A DNA stretch of 64,000 nt from the NCBI RefSeq assembly GCF_900129425.1, contig NZ_LT670817.1, forward strand, positions 6,448,001 to 6,512,000, given 5' to 3'. The stretch comes from Bradyrhizobium erythrophlei. Lineage in GTDB: Bacteria > Pseudomonadota > Alphaproteobacteria > Rhizobiales > Xanthobacteraceae. Shown here one piece after another: positions 53,451 to 62,539 of this stretch. The notes under the pieces were generated by a model. The model was not told where the DNA came from. It did no database searches and saw nothing but the letters and a program-made list of their open reading frames with translations. Position 1 is the first letter of the stretch. Every line of letters begins with the position of its first letter. The translations under genes and the position numbers were made by a program.

Positions 53451-54335
53451 CTAAGGCTTTATACCCGTGATAGACTTGCTGATGGCTCGGGGATCTCGCA
53501 TCGGCCAGCGGCCGCTGTCCACCTGCGAAAGAAATTCCCCGACGATCCGGTTATATTCGTCCGGCTCCTCGATGTTGATCGCATGACCTGCATTTGGAAT
53601 AATCGAAAGCGCCGCGGAAGGTATCGATTGTTTCATTAGAACGCCGGGAAGCAAACACGGCCAATCTTCATCGCCCGAAATGACAAGTGTGGGTACCGTC
53701 ATTTTCTTCATTTCCTCAACCAGAGAATAGAGCGACGGCCGCTCCTTCTGAACACCCGCCTGAGTGTTCGCCGAACCGACGGCTGAATGCTCCGACAGGA
53801 TCTGCTTGAATTCGGCAAAACCACGTGGATCCTTATTTTCGAATTGCACCCGGGTTGGTCCGTATGCATACCGCTCGGAAAAGGCCTGCATTCCCGATGA
53901 TCTAATAAAATTGGCTATAGTGTCGGCCTCGGAGCGGAAGGTCTCCCGCGTTTCCAGCTCTGCTCCATACCCACATCCGCCAACGCATAAGGACTGCGCC
54001 CGATCGTGATGACGAAGGCCGAAGTGGAGCGTCGCAAAACCTCCCATAGAAAGCCCTACAATATGAGCTTTCTCTTCGGCGATGTGGTCGAGTACGGACA
54101 GGACGTCATCCGCCGCGCGAGCCTGCGAATAAGACGCCGGGCCCTCCGGAACATCGGACGGGGGAAAACCGCGCGCATTGAATGCGATCACACGGTATCG
54201 TTTCCCGAAATGACGTAGCTGCGGTTCAAAACTCCGAAGATCCCCGGCAAACTCATGTACCAGAATTAGTGGTCGTCCGTTGCCGGTCTCCTCGTAGTAA
54301 AGGCGTACGCCATCGTCCGTTGTCGCATATGGCAT
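53451..54335 (-). CDS. Alpha/beta hydrolase
   Basis: The 294-residue product has the classic fold: YATTDDGVRLYYEETGNGRP, oxyanion segment LILVHEFAGDLRSFEPQLRH, nucleophile Ser in HIVGLSMGGFATLHFGLRHH, acid in LVISGDEDWPCLLPG and His in IIPNAGHAINIEEPDEYNRI. Esterases, lactonases and beta-ketoadipate enol-lactonases look like this. It converges with the M20 gene. Confidence 0.87.
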   Translation of the reverse strand: MPYATTDDGVRLYYEETGNGRPLILVHEFAGDLRSFEPQLRHFGKRYRVIAFNARGFPPSDVPEGPASYSQARAADDVLSVLDHIAEEKAHIVGLSMGGFATLHFGLRHHDRAQSLCVGGCGYGAELETRETFRSEADTIANFIRSSGMQAFSERYAYGPTRVQFENKDPRGFAEFKQILSEHSAVGSANTQAGVQKERPSLYSLVEEMKKMTVPTLVISGDEDWPCLLPGVLMKQSIPSAALSIIPNAGHAINIEEPDEYNRIVGEFLSQVDSGRWPMRDPRAISKSITGIKP

Positions 54336-54863
54336 TTTTGATTATCCCCTTGCGGTTTTTTACAGGATTGTGAGGGTGCTGGACCGCTCAAACAAGTACC
54401 TGACGGTCCTTCAAAACTACTTTCCCGTCAATCTCCACGATTGGATGCCAGACACCAGATCGACATGGCCGACTGCTCTATCGTGCTGCCGAACGCGATT
54501 CCATTTCCGATGCTAAGATGAAGCGCGAACGCCGGCTTTGCGCCAGAAGCGGCCGTTCAAAAATCGGCCTCGCCAAATTTCGGCCCGACGAACAAAGTCA
54601 ACGCACTCTCGAGACATCGAACCCCGCTGACACTGAAGGGCGCTCGGTTCAGCGCTGCTTGGCTGGCTTTCTCTAGACTGTTTGATCTCTCGGTGCACAC
54701 GTCGTGCATCCGCAGGGTTCTAACCGATCGGTCGAAACCATTATTGGATCAGTGACGAGCAAAGTGACTGTTCGCGCCACCTACGCGGGAATCAAAGGCT
54801 CAGTTCGACGCGGCCACCCAGGTGAACTCATATGGCGCTCACACAACGGATCGTGGCTCAGTG
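54336..54863. other. Interval with a possible hydrolase tail
   Basis: No complete gene. The minus strand near 54390-54445 reads VEIDGKVVLKDRQVLV and stop, resembling the last strand of amidohydrolase or M29 peptidase proteins; a preceding frame gives AVGHVDLVSG. This is weak. The rest shows nothing. Confidence 0.3.
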
Positions 54864-55502
54864 CTACTTTCGCGGCCCGGGGGCCTGGTTCGAACGCCCG
54901 CCGATAGATGCGAGTATGTCTTGCTGAACGTTCTCTAGGATCCCGTTCGAATGCACCGGCGCAACTTGTGCGACGGACCGTGACAGGACAAGTGCACCCA
55001 GCATTTGGCAATGCAAGCTGATAGCTCGTTCCCGCAACGTCTTACGCTCACCGATCATGGCTGGCGATCCACTCTCCGCGAGCAGCCCAGCCAGGAGCGT
55101 TATCTGATCATCCAATCCGCCGGCGAAATACGACTGCGCTCCGGAGCCCAGGCGGGGCGCATCGCCCGCAAATCGGGCGACAGGGCAACCATGATCGATG
55201 TCGTCGCGGTGGGCTCGAGACAAATACCAGTCTATATAGCGCCGAAGAGCGGTGGTGGACTCATCGACGGGCGCCCTCGCGATATTGACGAACTTGGTAT
55301 TCCCCTCAGCGATTGCCGACGCAAGCACCTCGGCAACCAGTGCCTCCTTCGACTCAAAGTGGTTGTAGAAGCCACCTTGCGTAAAGCCGGCGTGCTTCAT
55401 CAGCTCGCTCAGCCCGACGGCGTCCACGCCGCGCTCTCTGAATAGCTGCGTCGCCGCGGCGATAATCGCGCGGCGGCTTTCCGCAGCCTGTTCTCTCGAC
55501 AC
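54864..55502 (-). CDS. TetR-family regulator (AcrR/NemR-like)
   Basis: The 212-residue product has the helix-turn-helix SRRAIIAAATQLFRERGVDA, then VGLSELMKHAGFTQGGFYNH and FESKEALVAEVLASA. The ligand domain has the CPVARFAGDAPRLG motif of the TetR_C_36-like group, which often responds to electrophiles. The adjacent DUF1330 and metal-hydrolase genes on the same strand are possible targets. Confidence 0.88.
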   Translation of the reverse strand: MSREQAAESRRAIIAAATQLFRERGVDAVGLSELMKHAGFTQGGFYNHFESKEALVAEVLASAIAEGNTKFVNIARAPVDESTTALRRYIDWYLSRAHRDDIDHGCPVARFAGDAPRLGSGAQSYFAGGLDDQITLLAGLLAESGSPAMIGERKTLRERAISLHCQMLGALVLSRSVAQVAPVHSNGILENVQQDILASIGGRSNQAPGPRK

Positions 55503-55562
55503 GCCCAGCGCTTGCTCCTCGATTCGTTACCGCAGATGGTGAATTAGCAGGTCATGGCTTTT

Positions 55563-55841
55563 CTAGCCGACGAGGCGGAAGCGGCAGTCGAAGGCCGCGG
55601 CGCGAATATCCAGAAGAGCTTGATAGGCCGGCGAATTGTACCAGGCGAGAGCGGTGTCCTTGTCCGGGAAACGCACAATCATGCCGTTGTCATAGGCGGG
55701 CTCTCCAAAGAGCAATTCCCACGGCGCCAACACAATCACTTCGCCGCCGAATTGCCGAATCATTGGGATGGCTTGCGAGGCGTACCGATCAAGAGCTTCT
55801 CGGTCGCGCACGGTTGCTTCAATGACGAGATACGCACTCAT
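55563..55841 (-). CDS. DUF1330 domain protein
   Basis: The 92-residue product, SAYLVIEATVRDREALDRYA, then SQAIPMIRQFGGEVIVLAPW and FPDKDTALAWYNSPAYQALL, is a ferredoxin-like dimeric alpha/beta barrel of the DUF1330 family. Function is unknown; relatives occur in small-molecule catabolic clusters. It is divergent in sequence but full length. Confidence 0.9.
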   Translation of the reverse strand: MSAYLVIEATVRDREALDRYASQAIPMIRQFGGEVIVLAPWELLFGEPAYDNGMIVRFPDKDTALAWYNSPAYQALLDIRAAAFDCRFRLVG

Positions 55842-56244
55842 ACCGTGTCCTTTCCATCTCGTGAAATGAGATTGCCTGCGCGACCGAATTGAACCGCTGT
55901 CGGGCCTGCCCCCTTCGCTTCAAGCCTGAAGACTAGTTTGGCCAGGCTCGAGCCGTCGGCCCCGGATCGACGCACAGGCGACGCTTTCGACAAAGTCCCA
56001 TCCATCCGCAAAATTCCCTCCATCCGTACGTGCGCCATCCATTAAGTGCGGAGGCGCGAGAGGCCACGCAAGCGGCAAAGACAATTTCATATAGTATTGA
56101 ATAACAATGATCCTCCCTTGTCATGCCACTCTTCGTTATAGAACGCCGGTTGGTCGGCGGCGCGAGTGGCTTTGAGTTCGCCCCGGCTATTCGTGCGGAG
56201 CGATTATGCCAGTCTGATTTACCGTTCTCAGCCTGGGGTGGACT
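55842..56244. other. Interval without a clear gene
   Basis: About 400 bases. A plus-strand frame starting at 56123 (MPLFVIERRLVGG) resembles the first strand of DUF4242 proteins but diverges at once and overlaps the next gene; it may be a chimeric remnant. Confidence 0.3.
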
Positions 56245-57113
56245 CTATGTGTTCTTCTTCAAAATGTTCGCTGCGCTCCAAAGGGAGCCTGGGTTGACGC
56301 GATCGGGATAGATTTTCAGCATCGCATCGTAGAGCTCGCGTGCGGTCGATGTTGCTGTATTCAGGCGGTTGAAGTCGTGGAGGTATTGCCGCGTCTCGGC
56401 AATGTTGCGGGGATCGTCGTCGTTTTCCGGCACCTTGTGCCCGGCGATCACGGCCTTCGGTTTCAGAGCCTCAAGCTTGTCGAGCGTGGAAATCCACTCA
56501 AGCCGGCTCTGCGCATCGGTCTCGCCAAGATAGGGATGGATGCCTTTGTAGACCGCATCCCCGGCGACGATCAGTCCGATCGACGGGACGTGCAAGCATG
56601 TTGAATGAGCCGTATCGGTCCGCCCGGCATTTACCGCGACAAGTTTGTGCCCTTCCAGCTCCAGCTCATTGTTTTCCAGCGGCTCGGCGACCAGCAGGCG
56701 GTCTGCAATCTCGCCAGGGAAAAGCCAGAAGTTCTCGATCTTGTCGGGCGATATATGCTCATGCATGGCCTTGACGATTTCGGGTGTCGCGACCGCCTTG
56801 GCGTGCGGGAAGCGCTCCAGGAGCGATGAAAGGCCGAAGAAATGGTTGCCGTGACCATGGGTGATATAGATCGCAGTCAGATTCTTGCCGCTCTAGACGA
56901 TCCAATTCAGCAGCGTCTGGGATTGCTCGATCGTGAGAAACGTGTCCACGAGGCCCCCGTCACGTTTGCCATAGATGAGCGTCACCGAATTCGCCACACC
57001 CACTGCAGCTCTTCCTTGCCGGGCGGCAAATCGCGCGCCAAGCCCTTGCGCCTTACCGTAAGCACATCCCATTGAAGATCAGCGTTCGGAGTATCCAGTC
57101 CAGTCATCATCAT
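56245..57113 (-). pseudogene. Metallo-beta-lactamase-fold hydrolase, broken
   Basis: The N-terminal part starts at ATG 57113 (MTGLDTPNADLQWDVLTVRR) and loses frame near 56997. It resumes with ANSVTLIYGKRDGGLVDTFL, meets an in-frame TAG near 56895 (LLNWIV-stop-SGKNLTA), then continues through IYITHGHGNHFFGLSSLLER to the intact tail HSTCLHVPSIGLIVAGDAVY and ending ANILKKN at 56245. The zinc motif HxHxDH appears as HGHGNH, so the metal-ligand Asp is also lost. One frameshift, one stop and one active-site change make this a dead gene. Confidence 0.8.
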
Positions 57114-57186
57114 ACCCTTTGGTGTTGTGGAAGATTCGCAATGTCGCAATTGACGGCGGCGAAAGCGTCGCGGGCCCCATTAGGCG

Positions 57187-57563
57187 TCACGGACGGCTCG
57201 CGTTCGGATTGAGCAGGTGCTCGTGAAACCATTCGGTTGCGGCCGCTTCCGCCAGCGGAAACTGGCCGAGATAGGGATCGAAGTGGCCACCCTGTATCAG
57301 GGCGAGCCGTTTCGGCTCCAGCGCACGCTCATAAGCTGCAAGTGACAGGTCGGCGGCCGTCAGCCTGTCGTCGCGCGCGACAACCAGCAGCAACGGTGTT
57401 GGCGAAACGCGCGTAATCCAGTTACCGGGTTCGTACATGCGCGCGGCCCGCGTCGAGCGAATAGTTGTGTCGTTTTCCCAGACGCCCGCTGGAATAGGCT
57501 GGTGATAGAAATTGATGGCGTCCTGGGAGCGGCAACGAAACAGAACAGCCCGATCATTCCGTC
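57187..57563 (-). pseudogene. C-terminal fragment of an alpha/beta hydrolase
   Basis: An open frame from about 57563 reads DAINFYHQPIPAGVWENDTT, then RAARMYEPGNWITRVSPTPL, LLVVARDDRLTAADLSLAAY and LIQGGHFDPYLGQFPLAEAA. It has the acid (ARDDRLT) and His (GGHFDPY) of DUF-type acetyl-xylan-esterase-like hydrolases, but the nucleophile half is missing and no proper start is present. Confidence 0.7.
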
Positions 57564-57681
57564 AACTACGCGATTCCATCACGGCATCAACTCGGATGAG
57601 GTTTTCGGTACACACAGGGGTTCTTAAGCAATAGTTCATGTCAGAGAGACGATAACCAGAGGCTCGCCCACGGGATATCCT

Positions 57682-58155
57682 TTACTCGCCAGCCTGACTG
57701 CGACCATATGCTTCGGAAATCATGTAGCCGGACAGCGTGCCATAAGCGGTGCCCCACGCATCCGCAACTTCCGGCGTCCAGCCATCCGCTAGGCCCTTCT
57801 CCAGCGTCCACAGCAGCGCGGCGCCGACCACCGGATAGTGCTCCGCCTTCGCACCGTAGCTGACATGCCGCTTTGCCAGTGCGCCGGCGGCCGGCAAAAC
57901 CTGTTCGAGATTGCCAAGACCTTTCACCACCCCGGCCAGCATTGCCATCAGCTTGCGGCGCTGCTCGATCATATCGTCGGGGAACATTGCCCTCATCTGC
58001 GGGGCGATGTCGAACAGACGATCATAAAACAGCACGGCCGCGGCTTCCGAAGTCAGTTTATCTGCTGCCGCAACGTCCAAATTTCCACCCCGAGCGCTGT
58101 CCGCGACCGAAACGGACCTGCGACCATCCAGACAACGAGCCTGACAAGATCTCAT
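57682..58155 (-). CDS. Single-domain globin (flavohemoglobin-type heme domain)
   Basis: The core from about residue 30 on is a bacterial globin: LTSEAAAVLFYDRLFDIAPQ, then MRAMFPDDMIEQRRKLMAML, proximal His in GALAKRHVSYGAKAEHYPVV and WTLEKGLADGWTPEVADAWG. The usual first helix (IxLVxxSFxKV) is absent; the ORF has instead a Cys/Arg-rich stretch (MRSCQARCLDGRRSVSVADS) that looks unrelated. It may be a 5'-truncated gene or start within the frame. Such globins bind oxygen or nitric oxide; electron donors are unknown. Confidence 0.72.
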   Translation of the reverse strand: MRSCQARCLDGRRSVSVADSARGGNLDVAAADKLTSEAAAVLFYDRLFDIAPQMRAMFPDDMIEQRRKLMAMLAGVVKGLGNLEQVLPAAGALAKRHVSYGAKAEHYPVVGAALLWTLEKGLADGWTPEVADAWGTAYGTLSGYMISEAYGRSQAGE

Positions 58156-58481
58156 CCCGTAGCAGCATCCCCCGATTCTCGATCAGCTGCTAGTCAGATT
58201 GAGCTGCGACAAGGACAACGCTTCACTCTCGCTGCTACCGGCGGCTTGATCGGCGAGGCCGGCGCGCAAGCCATGATTGATCAGGCACCGCCAACGACGC
58301 CTGGATCGCTCCACAACATCCAGCGTGCTCGAATCCTGGTGGTCTATGCCGAAACCGCTGGAAACATCACCGAAACTGCATGACGTCTCGGTGTCTCAAG
58401 AAATACTATCTATCGGGCACTTGGACAAAAAAAGCCGAGATGACCTCCAGGTACGAGCACTTCCAATCTGTTGCTGAAGAA
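58156..58481. other. Interval between globin and GroEL operon end
   Basis: About 325 bases, no gene assigned. A plus-strand open frame (RQGQRFTLAATGGLIGEAGA) ending at 58383 reads like protein but has no start or known family. A terminator for the monooxygenase operon is expected near 58440-58481 but no strong hairpin is seen. Confidence 0.3.
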
Positions 58482-60110
58482 TCACAATAGTTCGGCACCG
58501 CCGCCCCGGGCTGGCCCAGCTGTTGGATCGTAGTCGTCCGGTTTTTTGGCGATCAACGTCTGCGTCGTCAGGATCAGACCAGCGACGGAGGCCGCATTGC
58601 GAACCGCGCAGTAGCAGACCTTGACCGGATCGATGATGCCGGCCTTGACGAGATCGACCGATGCGCCATTACGCGCATCGAGGCCGTAACCATTCTTGCC
58701 TTGAGCGACCTTCGTCACCTCGGTTTCGCCGTTCAGGCCGGCATTGGCGGCAATATAGAAAAACGGGCGGCTCAACGCGCGCTGAAGCAGCTCTGCTCCT
58801 TGTTTGGCACCGCCCTTCAATTCATCGACCATGCCGTCGAGTTGTGGCGCTACTCTTAGCAGCGCGACGCCGCCCCCCGGCACGATACCTTCCTCGATCG
58901 CCGCACGGGTCGCATTGATCGCGTCCTCGATCAGCTGGGTGCGGCGCTTTTGCTCGACCGGCGTTGCGCCGCCCGCAAGGATCACGGCTGTGCCGCCGGA
59001 CAGCTTTGCGATCCGCTCCTGGAATTTGTCGCGTTCGATGTTTTCCGGGGCCGCATTGTATTGACGCATGACCTGCTCGCGGCGCGCGGCGATCTTCTTT
59101 TGATCGCCACCTCCCGCCGTGATCAGCGTCTTCGAGGCCGAAATACGCACCTGGCGCGCGGAGCCGAGATCGTTCAGTTCCGCCTTTTCGAGCTTGCCGC
59201 CAAGATCGACCGAAATCACGCGACCGCCGGTGGTGATCGCGATATCCTCGAGCATCGCCTTGCGCCAGTGCCCGAATTCGGGCGGATGGATCGCCGCGAC
59301 CTTGAAATCGCTTTTCTCCCGGCGCGCCAGCAATTGCATGATCACCGGCGGCGCGACTTCCTCGGCGATGATCAGCAGAGGCCGGCCGCTCCTCTCAATG
59401 AGCGAGATTACGCCAGCCAACTGTTCGCTGGTCTGAATTTTGTGATCCGTCATGAGGATGAACGGATTGTCGAGTACGACCTGCATCTTCTCTACATCCG
59501 TAACCATGTGATGCGAGAGATAGCCGCGCTCGAAGGCCATGCCTTCGATGACCTCCAGCGTCGTCTCAACCGTGTTGCCAAATTCCACAGCGACGATACC
59601 GTGATCGCCGGCCCGCTCAAAAGCTTCGGCTACCATTTCTCCAACCACCGCGTCATTGGCGGCAATGCTCGCAACTGCGCGCAGATCGGCCGGGCCCTGG
59701 ATGGCTTCGGCCGAGCGCTTCAGCGCGGCGATCGTCTCGGCGACCGCCAGTTCAAGCCCTTCGACCAACTCGACCGGGTTGGCACCAGTGGCGAGGCACT
59801 TCAGGCCTTCCTGGACAAGCACGTCGGCCAGGACGGTGGCGGTGGTGGTGCCGTCGCCCGCCACCTCATTGGTCTGCTTTGAAACTTCCCGCAGCACCTG
59901 CGCGCCCATATTCTCGAACGGGCATTCAAGCTCGATTTCGCTGGCGATGCTGAGGCCATCGCGCGACACGATCGGCGTTCCGATCGGCCGGTCCATGATC
60001 GCGTTCATGCCCTTTGGACCCAGCGTGCCGCGCACGGCTTTGGCGAGTTTGGCGACGCCCCTGCCCAGCGCTGCCCGCGCGGCTTCATCATGCAGCATGA
60101 TTTTCGGCAT
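58482..60110 (-). CDS. groL: GroEL-like chaperonin of the propane monooxygenase operon
   Basis: The 542-residue HSP60 has GTLGPKGMNAIMDRPIGTPI, the ATP-site VAGDGTTTATVLADVLVQEG, apical SHHMVTDVEKMQVVLDNPFI and VPGGGVALLRVAP. Identity to housekeeping GroEL is visibly reduced and the Gly-Met repeat tail is replaced by ARGGGAELL. It lies at the end of the monooxygenase operon, as MimG-type chaperonins do in propane-oxidising bacteria, where they are needed to fold the hydroxylase large subunit. No groES is nearby, so it must borrow one. Confidence 0.92.
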   Translation of the reverse strand: MPKIMLHDEAARAALGRGVAKLAKAVRGTLGPKGMNAIMDRPIGTPIVSRDGLSIASEIELECPFENMGAQVLREVSKQTNEVAGDGTTTATVLADVLVQEGLKCLATGANPVELVEGLELAVAETIAALKRSAEAIQGPADLRAVASIAANDAVVGEMVAEAFERAGDHGIVAVEFGNTVETTLEVIEGMAFERGYLSHHMVTDVEKMQVVLDNPFILMTDHKIQTSEQLAGVISLIERSGRPLLIIAEEVAPPVIMQLLARREKSDFKVAAIHPPEFGHWRKAMLEDIAITTGGRVISVDLGGKLEKAELNDLGSARQVRISASKTLITAGGGDQKKIAARREQVMRQYNAAPENIERDKFQERIAKLSGGTAVILAGGATPVEQKRRTQLIEDAINATRAAIEEGIVPGGGVALLRVAPQLDGMVDELKGGAKQGAELLQRALSRPFFYIAANAGLNGETEVTKVAQGKNGYGLDARNGASVDLVKAGIIDPVKVCYCAVRNAASVAGLILTTQTLIAKKPDDYDPTAGPARGGGAELL

Positions 60111-60177
60111 TAGATGTCCTCACCTTTCACTGAGAGTTGTCTTACTTCGTGTCGTTCACATTCAGATTCTCTCCGTG

Positions 60178-60987
60178 TTAGGGCACGTGCTCCGAGTCCG
60201 GCGTTTTCGACGAAGCTTTCGATTTTGGCACAAGGGGCGTTTCGAGATCGAATCGCACGGAAAGCAGGCCGCGGCAGAGAGCGCCGTTAAATTCGGCGTT
60301 GACGCCGACGCGCCTGAGGCCCGAAACGTAGGCGGCAAAGCCGTCGGTTTTCAACCGCGCTCCCTCTGCGTCGACGAAAGCAGGCTCATCGGCACGCAGC
60401 GGCCCAACAACAGCGCGCCGCTCAAGATAGCGCCGCACCAATTTTCCGCCTTCATCATCGACCGGCAGGCAACCAAGCTCCATCAATGTCAGGGCGACGA
60501 TCGTTTCGGGCGAGTGCCCCACCCCGAGGAGGTGGTTGAGCAGCGCTACCTGCCGGCGCTGGTATGCCTTGACCAAGAATGTCTGACGCAAATCATCCAG
60601 GTTGCCATCGGCCTCAACACCGAAGGTCTCCTGAAACGATAGTCCCTTGGCGAGACCCGCGTTAATTTTGTCAGCATACATGTGCTCGCCTAACACGACA
60701 CTGACGCCTTTGACCCAGTCCAGCGCGTTCACGGCCCGCCGCATGTCGTCCGCCATCAAGAACGAGAAATTGGCGGCGCACCAATAGGTCGGCAGACGGA
60801 ATTCGATGTGGACCCGGTTTTTCGAATCCACATCGGCCCTGGTGACGAAGTTTAAGTCGGTAACCGACTCGTCGAGTTCTGGATCCATCACGCCTTGCAG
60901 GCACGCCCATATTTCGGCTTGCCTGTCATGGGTCCGCCGGTTTTGTGACCCGTCGGTCTCTTCGGCACCACCGTTCATGACGATCAC
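60178..60987 (-). CDS. DUF59/MIP18-family protein of the propane monooxygenase operon
   Basis: The 269-residue protein has an N-terminal DUF59 domain (IWACLQGVMDPELDESVTDL, then RLPTYWCAANFSFLMADDMR) like PaaD and SufT, which help deliver iron-sulfur or iron centres. A C-terminal helical half (LVKAYQRRQVALLNHLLGVG, LVRRYLERRAVVGPLRADEP) is family-specific. The start overlaps the amidohydrolase stop by four bases. Maturation of the diiron hydroxylase or of the reductase Fe-S cluster is the probable role. Confidence 0.85.
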   Translation of the reverse strand: MIVMNGGAEETDGSQNRRTHDRQAEIWACLQGVMDPELDESVTDLNFVTRADVDSKNRVHIEFRLPTYWCAANFSFLMADDMRRAVNALDWVKGVSVVLGEHMYADKINAGLAKGLSFQETFGVEADGNLDDLRQTFLVKAYQRRQVALLNHLLGVGHSPETIVALTLMELGCLPVDDEGGKLVRRYLERRAVVGPLRADEPAFVDAEGARLKTDGFAAYVSGLRRVGVNAEFNGALCRGLLSVRFDLETPLVPKSKASSKTPDSEHVP

Positions 60988-62027
60988 CGCGGCCCGTGGA
61001 CGGCTTCGGGCAAATGGGCATAGCCGCCGCCCGCCTTGATCTTCTTCTTCTGGGCTTCGACATCAACGCCATAGAGGCGCGCAGCGTTGAGGCCGAGAAT
61101 CTTGGCTTTCGTCTCCATCGACAAGACCGAGCCGGTCTCCTTGCTGACATCGTCCGGAATCTCGAACGCCATGAACTTGTCGATCAGCCATTTCGGCGTC
61201 CAGATGCCGTAGTCACTACCGTACAGGATCTTGTCTGGTCCGACCCAAAACAAGAGTTCAGAAATGACGTGGCCGAAATACCCCGGGCGCGAATGGATGA
61301 AAGGCAACGCCACGGCGAGACCGGCATAGACGTTGGTTTCCTGGGTCGCGATCCAGCAGAAATCGTCAAGGCGCGGCAGGCCGCAATGCTCGACAATGAA
61401 GTTCAACTCCTGGAACGACGTGGCGACGTCATCAATATCGGCCACATCGAACGCATCGCGGTTAAGCGGAATAATGGTCGGCCCCTTGTGAACATGGATA
61501 TTCTTGATCCCAAGTTTTTGTGCCGCCTCGAGATATTTGTAGGACGCCTTGTCGGTGAGCTTATATCCCTTGGATTCGCCACGCCATTCCGCAGTGTAGA
61601 GTTTGACGCCCTTGATCTTGTGTTTTTCAGACAGGGCATGCAGATATTCCAGGCCCTTGGTACCGTCGCGCGGGTCGAAGGCGCCGTTCAGGATGAAGCG
61701 ATCCGGATAACTCTTCTTCATTTCCGAATTTCGTTCGGTCGTGTTGAAGCCGTTCTTGTAGAAATCGGTGAGATAGGTCGGCTGCAGAATCGCCATGTCG
61801 TCATAGCCATTCACGAATAGGTCGTCGTACATCGTATTGGCATCATATTTTTCAAACTTTTCTTTTTCCCACTTCTCCGACGGCGGACTGAGATTCGAGT
61901 GGTAAGCATAGAAGCATTCGATGAATTGCTTACCGTGGATATTCTTCTGGTTTGCCGGGCTTCCATCCCAAAAATGGGTATGCCCATCGATGACGAAAAG
62001 TTCTTCACCCTTGGCCGTCCTGTACAT
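60984..62027 (-). CDS. Amidohydrolase-2 family protein of the propane monooxygenase operon
   Basis: The 347-residue protein has the TIM-barrel metal motifs: LFVIDGHTHFWDGSPANQKN (HxH), KNIHVHKGPTIIPLN, NFIVEHCGLPRLDDFCWIA and the late Asp in ILYGSDYGIWTPKWLIDK. A homologue sits in the same place in mimABCD/prmABCD operons of actinobacteria and alphaproteobacteria. It is required or helpful for growth on propane or acetone by unknown means, possibly in handling an intermediate. AGGAG precedes the ATG at 62027; the longer frame to 62138 would overlap prmD. Confidence 0.9.
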   Translation of the reverse strand: MYRTAKGEELFVIDGHTHFWDGSPANQKNIHGKQFIECFYAYHSNLSPPSEKWEKEKFEKYDANTMYDDLFVNGYDDMAILQPTYLTDFYKNGFNTTERNSEMKKSYPDRFILNGAFDPRDGTKGLEYLHALSEKHKIKGVKLYTAEWRGESKGYKLTDKASYKYLEAAQKLGIKNIHVHKGPTIIPLNRDAFDVADIDDVATSFQELNFIVEHCGLPRLDDFCWIATQETNVYAGLAVALPFIHSRPGYFGHVISELLFWVGPDKILYGSDYGIWTPKWLIDKFMAFEIPDDVSKETGSVLSMETKAKILGLNAARLYGVDVEAQKKKIKAGGGYAHLPEAVHGPR

Positions 62028-62134
62028 GGCGTTTCTCCTGCTCCCGCTCGGATTGAGTGTTATGAGGCTCGCCATTGGCGCAGCCAAATTGGCCTGGCCG
62101 GCACACACGCCGGCCACGCATTGCTTGCAGTGAT

Positions 62135-62491
62135 TCAAACGATGTATTTCATCATCTCGTTCATGTCGCCAAACAGCATGACGGTGTTATCGTCCGTCAT
62201 GACCATCCGGCCATAATGCGTCGAGGTTGAAATTTCGAAGAGATGCGGAGTCATGACGCGACCCAGTTCCTCCGAAATCTCATCCATCTTGAATTCCATC
62301 TTCCCGGCGCCATCGATGCGGATCATCGCCGGCATGTATGTCACCCTGATATGGTCGTGCCGACTCATCACGGCAGCGATCGCGCGTGCCTCGACGCTAT
62401 CGTTCATCGTGATTCCACATTGATCCGAAATCGTATCCTCGAATGTGATGTCTTTCATGGATTTGAAGATGTTCTCGTTCTCTTGTAACAT
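62135..62491 (-). CDS. prmD: Propane monooxygenase coupling protein
   Basis: The 118-residue MmoB/DmpM-type effector has DTISDQCGITMNDSVEARAI, then RHDHIRVTYMPAMIRIDGAG and FKMDEISEELGRVMTPHLFE, STSTHYGRMVMTDDNTVMLF. It binds the hydroxylase and tunes substrate and electron access. AGGAGATCGAC precedes the ATG at 62491. It lies 48 bases after the hydroxylase small-subunit gene. Confidence 0.93.
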   Translation of the reverse strand: MLQENENIFKSMKDITFEDTISDQCGITMNDSVEARAIAAVMSRHDHIRVTYMPAMIRIDGAGKMEFKMDEISEELGRVMTPHLFEISTSTHYGRMVMTDDNTVMLFGDMNEMMKYIV

Positions 62492-62539
62492 GTCGATCTC
62501 CTGAAGGATTGCGTAATGGACGTCGGGTCGGGTGTCGGG

